Assembly (NCBI RefSeq): GCF_000369625.1
Contig: NZ_KB850111.1
Coordinates: 1-64,000 of the forward strand
From: Acinetobacter variabilis
Lineage (GTDB): Bacteria; Pseudomonadota; Gammaproteobacteria; Pseudomonadales; Moraxellaceae
Length of the DNA: 64,000 nucleotides
Direction: 5' to 3'
Shown here: positions 27,137 to 35,764 of the stretch, piece by piece
Layout: every line of letters begins with the position of its first letter
Position numbering within the stretch: position 1 is the first letter of the stretch
Made by a program: the position numbers and the translations under genes
Notes under the pieces: generated by a model
Database searches by the model: none
Seen by the model: the letters and a program-made list of their open reading frames with translations, nothing else
What the model was told of the DNA's origin: nothing

Positions 27137-27511
27137 ATGACCTTACATCAAATCTCAGCACAGATAGCGCTAAGTTTACCTGAAGTCACTGTGACTCAGT
27201 CTTTCGGTGAAGGTTGTGATGTATTCAAGGTGCTAGATAAAGTCTTTATGCTTCAGTTCTATCTTCAAGGCAAAGCTGTCATTAATTTAAAAGTAGCGCC
27301 TGATCATGGTGCTATGCTGCGAGATACTTATTCTTATATCCATGCGGGCTGGCATATGAATAAACAACACTGGATTTCAGTGTATGAAGATAATGAACTG
27401 GATGAATCTCTGGTTAAGGATCTAGTACAGAATTCTTATGAATTAGTAATATCGAAATTAAAGAAAGCAGAAAAAGTACGAATTGAATTATTACGAACAT
27501 TAGAAAAATAA
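27137..27511 (+). CDS. MmcQ/YjbR family protein
   Basis: The 124-residue protein matches the small MmcQ/YjbR family, which has a fold like that of some double-wing DNA-binding proteins. Typical features are the N-terminal LPEVTVTQSFG, the central FMLQFYLQGKAVINLKVAP and HMNKQHWISVYED near residue 75. The cellular role is not established. It is directly followed by the broken GNAT gene, likely once cotranscribed. Confidence 0.8.
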   Translation: MTLHQISAQIALSLPEVTVTQSFGEGCDVFKVLDKVFMLQFYLQGKAVINLKVAPDHGAMLRDTYSYIHAGWHMNKQHWISVYEDNELDESLVKDLVQNSYELVISKLKKAEKVRIELLRTLEK

Positions 27512-27526
27512 GTGCAGATACCACCG

Positions 27527-28081
27527 ATGACTAAGATCAAACCAATAACATTAAAGACAAAGCGTTTAATTCTTTGCTCCTACCACTGTGGTGATGAAAT
27601 CAATTTATTTCAAAACTATTTTAGCGATCTAGCAGCATCAAAATATTTGCAAAGACATCCACATCGGAATCAAACTCAAACTCGACAAACTTTAGAAAAC
27701 TGGGCGGAACAAAAGTGGGAAGACTCAGACCCTGAGTTTATGTGAATTATTGCAGATCATTTAACTCAGCAACCTACGGGTATTTTGATCTTTATACAAA
27801 GGCATGACATTGGAGAAATTCTCTTCGGACTTGGAACTCCTTATCAGGGACAAGGTTTTATGTGTGAAGCGATGACTTCGGTAATCCAATTTCTAAAACA
27901 AAGCCAAAAACTGACGAAAATTGAAACCTTTTGCGCTACTGAACATTTAGCGTCAAGACAAGTATTAGAAAAAACAGGTTTTCATAAACAGCAACTGCTT
28001 CATGCTTGGACCATCTTTCCTTTATTGGGAAATGACCTTAAAGACTGTATTCAGTATATTCTGCCACTAAGATCAAAATAA
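27527..28081 (+). pseudogene. GNAT acetyltransferase interrupted by one in-frame TGA
   Basis: The frame from ATG 27527 to TAA 28081 spans 185 codons and reads as one RimJ/RimL-like GNAT protein. The exception is a TGA at 27743-27745, after DPEFM and before IIADHLTQQPTG. The second half carries the acetyl-CoA site GTPYQGQGFMCEAM and the closing VLEKTGFHK. TGG to TGA (Trp to stop) would explain the break. A recent nonsense mutation or a sequencing error are both possible. Confidence 0.8.
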
Positions 28082-28125
28082 ACCTTAACTCATCTAGAAG
28101 CTTTAGATATTGCGACAATATGAAA

Positions 28126-28156
28126 AAAAGCCCTATCATTTCTGGTCGGGCTTCTT
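28126..28156 (-). terminator. Terminator of the amino acid permease gene
   Basis: On the minus strand AAGCCC and GGGCTTTTTTT flank a 14-base loop, just after the permease stop. Confidence 0.7.
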
Positions 28157-28175
28157 CTGATTGGAGATTTTAGGC

Positions 28176-29531
28176 CTAAGCATTCCTTTTATTCAGAAAC
28201 TTAAACACGCCAAACAACACCGCAATCCACACCGGCAACATCAACACTGACAACATAAAGCCTTGCGTCCACATGATGTATAAAATCATCAGCATAAAAG
28301 CTAAAACAAAATAGTTACTAAACGGCGCAAAGATCGCTGGGAATCTGGTTTGAATCCCCTTTCGTTTGATGGTTTGTCTAAATTTCAAATGAATCAAACT
28401 GATCATCATCCAGTTCAATACCGCAGCTGCTACTACAATATAAATCAGGTAACTCAACGCTTTTTCAGGCACAAAGTAATTCAGGATCACACAGCCAAAG
28501 ATCAAAAATGCTGAGAACAATACCGCAGCCACAGGCACACCATGTTTATTTACGCTCTTAAATAATTGTGGTGCATTCCCTTGTTGAGCCAGCCCCATCA
28601 ACATACGGCTATTGGCATACATGCCACTATTACAGACTGAAAGTGAGGCAGTTAAAATAATAAAATTCAGTAAATGTGCAGCCCATTCAATCCCCATCTG
28701 GCTGAAAATCATTACAAATGGACTATGATCTAAATCGCCTAAATTCAGCTGATTCCATGGTACAAGTGAAAGTAATACGGCAAGCGAACAGATATAAAAT
28801 AAAAATACCCGAATCACAGTTTGATTCACGGCACGTGGAATGTTCTTGTCAGGATTTTCGGTTTCTGCCGCTGCCATACTAATCAGCTCAATGCCGCCAA
28901 AAGCAAACATCATAAAGGCGAGCATATAAAACAGCCCATCAAAGCCATTCGGAAAAAATCCACCATGAATCCATAAATTGCTGATCGAAGCGGTTGAAGT
29001 TGCATCAGCAGTGAGGAGTAAATATATGCCAAAGATAATCATTACAATGATGGCAAAGACTTTAATCATCGATAGCCAGAATTCAGACTCACCATAAATT
29101 TTGACATTGGCCAGATTGGCAAGGGTTACCGCCAAAAAGAAAATGAGTACAGATACCCAGGCTGGAATATGTGGCCACCAGTAATTGATATATTTGCCAA
29201 TGGCGGTCAGCTCTGTCATTGCGACCAGAATATATAAAATCCAGTAATTCCAGCCGGTTAAAAAGCCTGGAAATTTACCCCAGTATTTAAATGCAAAATA
29301 ACTGAATGAACCAGTCACAGGCTCATGCACAATCATCTCGCCTAACTGGCGCATAATCAGGAATGCAATCAAACCACCAATCAAATAGCCCAGAATAATG
29401 GAAGGTCCTGCGGACTGAATAATCTGTGCGGACCCCAAGAATAATCCGGTTCCAATGGCCCCGCCCATAGCGATCAGCTGGATATGACGATTCTTCAAAC
29501 GACGCTGTAGTTGCGGTGTTTCACTCTCCAA
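28176..29531 (-). CDS. Amino acid permease, APC superfamily (AAT type)
   Basis: A 451-residue inner-membrane transporter with about twelve helices. The N-terminal LKNRHIQLIAMGGAIGTGLFLGSAQ is the AAT-family signature, and AFGGIELISMAAAETENPDKNIPRA near residue 213 is the conserved loop. It imports an amino acid with protons; relatives take Pro, His, aromatic residues or Ala/Gly/Ser, and I cannot choose. It starts with TTG at 29531, six bases after GAGAG. No later ATG gives an intact first helix. Confidence 0.88.
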   Translation of the reverse strand: MESETPQLQRRLKNRHIQLIAMGGAIGTGLFLGSAQIIQSAGPSIILGYLIGGLIAFLIMRQLGEMIVHEPVTGSFSYFAFKYWGKFPGFLTGWNYWILYILVAMTELTAIGKYINYWWPHIPAWVSVLIFFLAVTLANLANVKIYGESEFWLSMIKVFAIIVMIIFGIYLLLTADATSTASISNLWIHGGFFPNGFDGLFYMLAFMMFAFGGIELISMAAAETENPDKNIPRAVNQTVIRVFLFYICSLAVLLSLVPWNQLNLGDLDHSPFVMIFSQMGIEWAAHLLNFIILTASLSVCNSGMYANSRMLMGLAQQGNAPQLFKSVNKHGVPVAAVLFSAFLIFGCVILNYFVPEKALSYLIYIVVAAAVLNWMMISLIHLKFRQTIKRKGIQTRFPAIFAPFSNYFVLAFMLMILYIMWTQGFMLSVLMLPVWIAVLFGVFKFLNKRNA

Positions 29532-29752
29532 GACACGCTCTCATGATGAATAAAAAACCGAATTGTAGCGGGTATCCAACTAATCAACTAATACATAAAT
29601 TTAAGTTATTAATTATTAAACTTTTATTTTTTTATATCTACTAAGATAAAAAGAAATATAAATAATTGATTTCATAATAGATGCTAGTAAAAAGGTATTT
29701 ATATTTTAAAACTCCATACCTTCATAAATAGAAACGGCTCTTTTTTGATGAA

Positions 29753-30259
29753 TTATTGCGTTGCATTAAACGCCTCATGGTAGACCACTTCTCCATGTGG
29801 AATAGATCCATTAAATGCAATGACTTGAAAATATTCTGGTGGAACATCCTTGAGGTAAAGTTCTGAAAAGGCCTTAAACCCGAAACGACCATAATATTGA
29901 GAATCACCGAGCACTACACATCCTTCAGCACCCAAATTTTGCAAGCGATCTAAAGCTGCTTGCAGAAGTAAAGTGCCGATTCCCTGTCCTTGCTTTGCAG
30001 GTAATACCGAAATTGGGCCAAGACCGTACCAGCCAGTTTCACCTGAAGAGATACTAACAGGTGAAATAGCCACATGGCCTACCAGCTGGTTATGTTCAAG
30101 TGCAACTAGAGAAATCGTTAACTGCCCATGCTTACGTAAAGCATTGACAATAAATTGTTCAGTATGACTTGAATGGTCAGCATTTTGAAAAGCCGCTCGG
30201 GTCAATTCAGCAATGGCTGGAATATCTTCTAGCCGTTCATCCCGAATGATAATTTTCAT
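29753..30259 (-). CDS. GNAT family N-acetyltransferase (YhbS-like)
   Basis: The 168-residue protein has the acetyl-CoA site GPISVLPAKQGQGIGTLLLQ near residue 85 and the sequence VLGDSQYYGRFGFKA, typical of YhbS-type acetyltransferases. The ATG at 30259 gives MKIIIRDERLEDI, the normal start; the open frame extends 57 bases upstream into the baeR terminator. The substrate is unknown. Confidence 0.85.
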   Translation of the reverse strand: MKIIIRDERLEDIPAIAELTRAAFQNADHSSHTEQFIVNALRKHGQLTISLVALEHNQLVGHVAISPVSISSGETGWYGLGPISVLPAKQGQGIGTLLLQAALDRLQNLGAEGCVVLGDSQYYGRFGFKAFSELYLKDVPPEYFQVIAFNGSIPHGEVVYHEAFNATQ

Positions 30260-30295
30260 TATTTTGACTCTCTTATATTGATCATTTGCAGAAAC

Positions 30296-30335
30296 AAAAA
30301 AAAGCGAACAAACCAATAAGTCTATCCGCTTTTCT
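30296..30335 (-). terminator. Terminator of baeSR
   Basis: AAAAGCGG and CGCTTTTTTTT (minus strand) flank a loop of about 20 bases, starting 17 bases after the baeR stop. Confidence 0.65.
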
Positions 30336-30351
30336 CTAATTAATTCGAATA

Positions 30352-31038
30352 TTAGTCCTCAGGATATTCAAAACGATACCCTACACCATAAACAGCCTGA
30401 ATCCACTCATGACGGTTTCCGGTTTCTGCCGCATCTGAAATTTTACGACGCAGGTTTTTGATATGACTATCAATCACACGGTCTGCCACGTCAAAACTGT
30501 CCGGATTGATATGATCTAGTAATTGTGCTCGTGAATACACTTGGCCGACATGCTCCAGGAACAGCTCTAGCAAACGGAATTCAGTCGGGGTCAAGTTCAA
30601 GGCTTTTTGCTGATACCAGATACGCTGTTGTGATTTATCCATACGGAATAAATCATTGCTTTCCGGCTCAGCTTTACGGTCTAAACGGCGTAATACGGCC
30701 TGTACACGGGCAACCAGTTCTTTTGGACTAAATGGCTTACAGATATAGTCATCCGCGCCCATATTCAGACCCAGTACACGGTCAATTTCTTCGGTACGCG
30801 CAGTCACCATAATGATCGGCAAGTCTGACTGTTCACGCACTTTACGGCAAATGGTCAGACCATCCATACGCGGCACCATCAAGTCCAAGATCATCAGGCT
30901 CGGTTTACGCAGGGTAAAACTATTATATGCTTCTTGCCCATCATGAAACACGCTGACTTCAAAACCAGCAGCCTCTAGATAATCTCGCACCAACAGGGCA
31001 AGTTCGACTTCGTCTTCAACCAGCATGATATGTTTCAT
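30352..31038 (-). CDS. baeR: Response regulator BaeR, OmpR/PhoB family
   Basis: Two-component regulator of envelope stress and efflux. The 228-residue protein has a receiver domain (acidic EDE at 8-10, phospho-acceptor Asp52 in MILDLMVP, Lys in KPFSPKEL near 103). Its winged-helix DNA-binding domain lies at about 130-225 (LTPTEFRLLELFLEH, RVIDSHIKNLRRKI). It closely resembles Acinetobacter BaeR, known to influence AdeABC and related pumps. It lies 14 bases after baeS. Confidence 0.9.
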   Translation of the reverse strand: MKHIMLVEDEVELALLVRDYLEAAGFEVSVFHDGQEAYNSFTLRKPSLMILDLMVPRMDGLTICRKVREQSDLPIIMVTARTEEIDRVLGLNMGADDYICKPFSPKELVARVQAVLRRLDRKAEPESNDLFRMDKSQQRIWYQQKALNLTPTEFRLLELFLEHVGQVYSRAQLLDHINPDSFDVADRVIDSHIKNLRRKISDAAETGNRHEWIQAVYGVGYRFEYPED

Positions 31039-31052
31039 GAATATATTTTCCT

Positions 31053-32717
31053 TTATGGTTTCAATTGCTTAGGAAAACTTAGTTTGCATCGTAAACCACC
31101 TAATGGTGAATGTGCAAAGCTTAAGCTACCACCCATAGCCTGAGTAATTTTACAAGATAAGGCCAGACCTAAGCCTGTCCCACCGGTGGCACGAGTACGC
31201 GAATCATCGACACGATAGAAACGTTCACCAATGCGAGTCAGCTGCTCATCAGTCAGACCGAATGGACTGTCATCGACATATAAGGTCCATTCTTTCTCAT
31301 TCTGTTCGGTATGAATATGTACCTGGCCACCGGCTTCTGTATAACGAATACTGTTGCTGAGCAGGTTGGCTACGATCTGCTTGAAACGGTCCAGATCCAG
31401 ATCAACTTCAGCACCGTCACCTTCAACAGTCACTTTCAGGTCAGCCTGTTCAAATTTAGGCTGAAAGTTCATTAATTCCTGCTGCACCACATCCCACGGA
31501 TTAACAGTTGCATAATAAAACTGTAATTGCTGGGCATCCGCTTGTGCTAGAGCTGCCAGATCCTGGGTCAGTTTTTTCAGGCTGGTTACCTGTGCCAACA
31601 TCGATGCAAAATGCTCTGGTGTCGGTTTACGGATTCCATCCTGCATCGCTTCAATTTGTGCCTGCAAGACTGCCAGCGGAGTTTTCAGTTCATGTGAAGT
31701 ATCTGCTACCCACTGACGGCGTGAAGTTTCATGCTGATCCAGAATCACTGCCAGTTGATTCAGTTCATTAGACAGATCACCCAGCTCATCATTACGTTTC
31801 ACTTTTACCTGATGCTGATAATTACCACGAGTCAATTCACGTGTTCCATTCAACAAACGCTGAATCGGTTTTTTAAAATAAGTTGCCAGCAATAATGCAG
31901 CAATCAGACTGGCTAGAATACTTAAACCATAAACTAAAAATAGGTAACGTTTCTGATTACTAAAGAAATTAATACTTAAAGCATCATCTTGGTCTAAAAC
32001 CGGTTTCAAACCCAAATAACCGACCACCTGATTTTCAACCATGATCGGACGATAGGAAATCTGCTCATCTGATGCTTCGCCTACTACAAAACGACGTTTG
32101 GCGTCATAGAGTGACAGGCGTGAACTCAGACCCAGACGGTCTGGCATCTGGATGAACTGCTTCTTGCCAGTAGGCTGCTGGACTGGCTGTTGACCGCCAT
32201 TATTGTCTTTACGGTCAGTTCTAAACAGGTTCTGATTGGAGCTAAGTGGAAATCTTAAACCTTCAAAGGGCTGGAATTGTGATGGCAAGTTAGACGCCAG
32301 AATACGCAATTCTTCTTCATTGACTGAGCGCGGTGTCAGATTTGGCTCGACCATACTTGAAGGCGCTACAGTGGCTAAAGTTTGCTCCTGAAAGTAACGC
32401 TGCTGCAAGGCAATATCATACTGACGGCGCAACCACCAGCGCGATAAACGGTCATAATCATCCGGTGCAGCTTCACCTTCGATTTGCAGAATCTGCGCCT
32501 GAATGGCGTTACCCCAGTCTTCATATACCGTATAGACATCAGCCAGATTCTCGATCACATGATCCAGCTTCTGCATTTCTACATCCGCCACATAGCGGGT
32601 AAAGTTGCGCTGCATATTCAGATGCAATACGCCCAGACTCACCGTGGTAATTACCAGGGTGGTCAATAAAACAGTCAAAAACAGACGTAATGCAATCGGA
32701 ATACGGCGAACCTTCAA
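31053..32717 (-). CDS. baeS: Sensor histidine kinase BaeS
   Basis: Inner-membrane sensor of 554 residues: membrane helix at about 10-32, periplasmic sensor to about 265, second helix near 268-290, then HAMP, the HisKA motif TSHELKTPLAVL near 352 and the ATPase boxes LLSNSIRYT and GGTGLGLAL. It starts with TTG (32715-32717); the next ATG lies after the first helix and would remove it. It precedes baeR in one operon and is divergent from the Spy-like lipoprotein gene. Confidence 0.9.
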   Translation of the reverse strand: MKVRRIPIALRLFLTVLLTTLVITTVSLGVLHLNMQRNFTRYVADVEMQKLDHVIENLADVYTVYEDWGNAIQAQILQIEGEAAPDDYDRLSRWWLRRQYDIALQQRYFQEQTLATVAPSSMVEPNLTPRSVNEEELRILASNLPSQFQPFEGLRFPLSSNQNLFRTDRKDNNGGQQPVQQPTGKKQFIQMPDRLGLSSRLSLYDAKRRFVVGEASDEQISYRPIMVENQVVGYLGLKPVLDQDDALSINFFSNQKRYLFLVYGLSILASLIAALLLATYFKKPIQRLLNGTRELTRGNYQHQVKVKRNDELGDLSNELNQLAVILDQHETSRRQWVADTSHELKTPLAVLQAQIEAMQDGIRKPTPEHFASMLAQVTSLKKLTQDLAALAQADAQQLQFYYATVNPWDVVQQELMNFQPKFEQADLKVTVEGDGAEVDLDLDRFKQIVANLLSNSIRYTEAGGQVHIHTEQNEKEWTLYVDDSPFGLTDEQLTRIGERFYRVDDSRTRATGGTGLGLALSCKITQAMGGSLSFAHSPLGGLRCKLSFPKQLKP

Positions 32718-32779
32718 AGTAAAAATCTCAGTTTTTCTTCTCTATATTCATTATTGTAGCGAACACAGACTTAAAAAAC

Positions 32780-32799
32780 TCTCCATTGTTTCTTCATCT
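32780..32799 (+). promoter_or_regulatory. Candidate BaeR binding site
   Basis: TCTCCATTG (32780-32788) and TCTTCATCT (32791-32799) are direct repeats, 11 bases start to start. They resemble the TCTNCANAA repeats reported for E. coli BaeR, and lie 55 bases before the lipoprotein start and 62 bases before baeS. Confidence 0.45.
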
Positions 32800-32853
32800 T
32801 TATTATTTAATCTTTACTCATCAAAAAAATCAGCTCTTGTATGGGGTAAAAAC

Positions 32854-33483
32854 ATGAAAGCAATGACAAAAATCGCCTTAATCAGTGCCAGTGTTTTATC
32901 GATGGGTGCATTGACTGCCTGTCAATCGACTAGCAACGTGAATGAGCAGAAAGATCATTCTCGCATGATGAAACATCATGAAGGTCAAAAACAGCATCGT
33001 CTTACTCCAGAGCAACGCGAGCAGTTCAAAGCCGCTCGTGCAGAACGCATGCAATTGCATAAACAGATTCAACAGGCCTGTGACGGCAAAGCTGCAGGCA
33101 GTGCAGTCCAAATCAAGGCGGGTGATAAAACCGTTGATGGTCAATGCAAGATTTCTTTCAAACCCGACCATAAAGGCATGAAAGCTCAACGTGGTGAATT
33201 CCGTGGCATGCGCGGTGAACATCGTCCGATGCGTGATGAATTCCGAGGTGGTATGAACCGTGGAGAAGCATTAACGGATAGTCAACGTGCAGAAATGGTT
33301 AAACAGTATGATCAGCGTTTATCAGAACGTCAGGCTTTACAAACTGCGTTTGCCAACGCTTGTAAAGGTCAAACCCACGGCAAGGCAGTTCAAGTGAAAG
33401 CGGGTGCTCAAACTATTGATGGTCAATGTATCGTGCACTTCCAGCCGAATGCACCCATCAAGATGACTAAAGCTGCATCTTGA
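32854..33483 (+). CDS. Two-module lipoprotein with LTxxQ motifs, Spy/CpxP-like
   Basis: The 209-residue protein has a lipoprotein signal with lipobox LTAC (Cys23). The rest is two related modules. Each has an LTxxQ motif (LTPEQ at 50-54, LTDSQ at 140-144), a charged helix, then a Cys pair segment: ACDGKAAGSAVQIKAG...DGQC (75-98) and ACKGQTHGKAVQVKAG...DGQC (169-192). A His/Arg/Gly/Met-rich linker joins them. LTxxQ motifs mark Spy and CpxP, periplasmic chaperones induced by Bae and Cpx. The place next to baeS supports such a role, but the Cys-containing segment is not part of Spy as I know it. Confidence 0.75.
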   Translation: MKAMTKIALISASVLSMGALTACQSTSNVNEQKDHSRMMKHHEGQKQHRLTPEQREQFKAARAERMQLHKQIQQACDGKAAGSAVQIKAGDKTVDGQCKISFKPDHKGMKAQRGEFRGMRGEHRPMRDEFRGGMNRGEALTDSQRAEMVKQYDQRLSERQALQTAFANACKGQTHGKAVQVKAGAQTIDGQCIVHFQPNAPIKMTKAAS

Positions 33484-33515
33484 TCTTCTTCTACGTTTCT
33501 TATTCCTTCAAATTC

Positions 33516-33540
33516 AGGCACCTTCGGGTGCCTTTTTTTA
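33516..33540 (+). terminator. Terminator of the Spy-like gene
   Basis: AGGCACC TTCG GGTGCCT, a stable UUCG-loop stem, followed by seven T. Confidence 0.92.
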
Positions 33541-33792
33541 TGGCTGACTCCTCAGTCCTCTTTTGACCATTCATATTTTGCTAATTCCTACAAAAGTCTT
33601 TGCAGTCAATATGTTTACTGTTCTGTGCAGATTAATCTTTGACTTTATAGTCACCAAGAAAGCCGCCTGAAAGCTTGTATGGCCGGGCAAGATGTTGCAC
33701 GATTAGATTCATAGCAATACGTGTCACTGAAGGCACGTTTCAATTAATTTAGGATGATAACGCTGGTCTAAACCAGTATTGAGGAAACCGAT
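33541..33792. other. Leader region of the first acyl-CoA dehydrogenase gene
   Basis: About 250 gene-free bases. A small hairpin CTGGT/ACCAG lies at about 33763-33777, just before the ribosome site GAGGAAACC. I did not find a convincing promoter or fatty-acid regulator operator. Confidence 0.35.
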
Positions 33793-35595
33793 ATGCCACA
33801 ATACAAAGCGCCCTTACGTGACATGCAATTCGTTCTACACGAATTATTAAATGTTGAAGAACATTACGCAAAACTTCCTGCGTTTCAAGAAAACGTAAGC
33901 CGTGAGTTGGTTGATCAGTACCTAGAAGCTGCAGCTGACTTCTGTGAAAATGAATTATCTCCTCTAAATCAAGTAGGCGACCGTGAAGGCTGTACCTGGA
34001 ATGACGGCGTTGTAACAACACCGACTGGCTTTAAAGGAGCGTACCAGAAATACATCGAGCTAGGCTTCCCTTCTCTTTCTGCGGAAGAGCAATACGGCGG
34101 TCAAGGCTTACCAAATTCTTTAGGTATCACTATTTCTGAAATGGTGGGTACTGCGAACTGGGCTTGGGGTATGTACCCTGGTCTGTCTCATGGTGCAGTT
34201 CGTACTTTAGAACACCACGGTTCTCAAGAACAAAAAGACGCTTATCTGCCTAAACTGGTTTCAGGTGAATGGACAGGTACCATGTGTCTGACTGAATCTC
34301 ATGCAGGTTCTGACCTCGGCATCATCCGTACTAAAGCTGAGCCACAAGCTGATGGTAGCTATGCAATCTCTGGCGAGAAAATCTTTATCTCTGCTGGTGA
34401 ACATGACATGGCAGAGAACATCATTCACATCGTACTTGCTCGTCTGCCTGGCGCGCCTAAAGGTACTAAAGGTATTTCTCTGTTCATCGTACCAAAATTC
34501 AACCTGAATGCTGACGGTTCAATCGGCGAGCGTAACGGTGTACGTTGTGGTTCAATCGAACACAAAATGGGGATCCATGGTAACGCAACTTGTGTCATCA
34601 ACTTCGATAACGCAAAAGGCTTCCTGATCGGTCCTGAAAACCGTGGTCTGAACTGCATGTTCACGTTCATGAACACTGCACGTATCGGTACTGCTGTACA
34701 AGGTCTGTCTGCATCTGAGGCAGCGTTCCAAGGCGCTTTAACTTATGCTAAAGACCGTCTGGCAATGCGCTCTCTTTCTGGTCCTAAGGCACCTGAAAAA
34801 GAAGCAGATCCAATTATCGTTCACCCAGCTGTACGTAACATGCTTTTAACTCAAAAAGCATTTGCTGAAGGTGGTCGTGCACTGGTTTACCTGTTGGCTC
34901 AATATGCTGATGTGGTTGAACAAGGTACTTCTGAAGAAGAACGCAAGTTCGCTGACAATATCCTGTCACTATTAACTCCAATCGCAAAAGCATTCCTGAC
35001 TGAAACCGGTTCAGAAGCTGCGAAACATGGTGTTCAAGTCTTCGGTGGTCACGGCTTTATCTCTGAGCATGGCATGGAACAAATCGTACGTGATACACGT
35101 ATTGCCTGCCTGTACGAAGGTACCACTGAAATTCAAGCACTGGATCTGTTAGGCCGTAAAGTACTGGGTACTCAAGGTGCGATGTTGAAAGACTTCACCA
35201 AGATCATCCACAAATTTGCGGAAGCGAACAAAGACAATTCTGCAATGAAAGAATTTGTTGAACCGCTTGCGGCATTGAACAAAGAATGGGGCGACCTGAC
35301 CATGCAGATTGGTATGCGTGCGATGCAAAATCCTGAAGAAGTGGGTGCAGCTGCAGTAGATTACCTGTACTTCTCTGGTTATGTAACACTGGCTTACCTG
35401 TGGGCTCGTATGGCACTGGTTGCTCAAGAGACTCTTGCTGCAGGTACCACTGATGCTGACTTCTACAATGCTAAATTGACGACTGCACGCTTCTACTTCA
35501 AGAAAATCCTGCCACGTGTTCGTTCACACGTTGACGTGATTGCAACTGGTGTAGAACCGCTTATGTCTTTAGATGCTGAACATTTCGCATTCTAA
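33793..35595 (+). CDS. Acyl-CoA dehydrogenase, long form with C-terminal extension (paralogue 1)
   Basis: FAD enzyme that oxidises acyl-CoA to trans-2-enoyl-CoA in beta-oxidation. The 600-residue protein is longer than the 380-residue classic type: an N-terminal AcylCoA_DH_N segment (about 1-35), the standard core to about 450, and the extra C-terminal domain (about 460-595). Core motifs are MCLTESHAGSDLG near 158, GSIEHKMGIHGNATC near 255 and the catalytic region CLYEGTTEIQALDLLGRK near 438 with Glu. AGGA precedes the ATG. It shares gene structure with the next gene. Confidence 0.93.
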   Translation: MPQYKAPLRDMQFVLHELLNVEEHYAKLPAFQENVSRELVDQYLEAAADFCENELSPLNQVGDREGCTWNDGVVTTPTGFKGAYQKYIELGFPSLSAEEQYGGQGLPNSLGITISEMVGTANWAWGMYPGLSHGAVRTLEHHGSQEQKDAYLPKLVSGEWTGTMCLTESHAGSDLGIIRTKAEPQADGSYAISGEKIFISAGEHDMAENIIHIVLARLPGAPKGTKGISLFIVPKFNLNADGSIGERNGVRCGSIEHKMGIHGNATCVINFDNAKGFLIGPENRGLNCMFTFMNTARIGTAVQGLSASEAAFQGALTYAKDRLAMRSLSGPKAPEKEADPIIVHPAVRNMLLTQKAFAEGGRALVYLLAQYADVVEQGTSEEERKFADNILSLLTPIAKAFLTETGSEAAKHGVQVFGGHGFISEHGMEQIVRDTRIACLYEGTTEIQALDLLGRKVLGTQGAMLKDFTKIIHKFAEANKDNSAMKEFVEPLAALNKEWGDLTMQIGMRAMQNPEEVGAAAVDYLYFSGYVTLAYLWARMALVAQETLAAGTTDADFYNAKLTTARFYFKKILPRVRSHVDVIATGVEPLMSLDAEHFAF

Positions 35596-35620
35596 GCTGA
35601 TGCAGTTTTAAATGCATAAT

Positions 35621-35660
35621 AAGAAAAAGGACGGTCATCTTCAGGCAGTCCTTTTTCTTT
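35621..35660 (+). terminator. Terminator between the two acyl-CoA dehydrogenase genes
   Basis: GAAAAAGGAC and GTCCTTTTTC pair around a loop of about 15 bases, with a T-rich tail. Confidence 0.75.
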
Positions 35661-35764
35661 ATAAAGAGTTACAGAATTAACCTTTAGTTGTCTAACATTC
35701 AGATTTTTAATGCTTTAGACTGAGCCAAAACAATCCAATTAAACAATAAAACAGGTGACATACT

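Noticed and set aside
27743..27745. TGA in the GNAT gene as a selenocysteine codon
   Set aside because: GNAT enzymes have no selenocysteine at this place, no SECIS-like hairpin follows, and the change TGG to TGA is simpler.
32605..32853. N-terminal extension of the Spy-like lipoprotein
   Set aside because: It would overlap baeS and place the lipoprotein signal in the middle of the protein; ATG 32854 gives a standard lipoprotein start.
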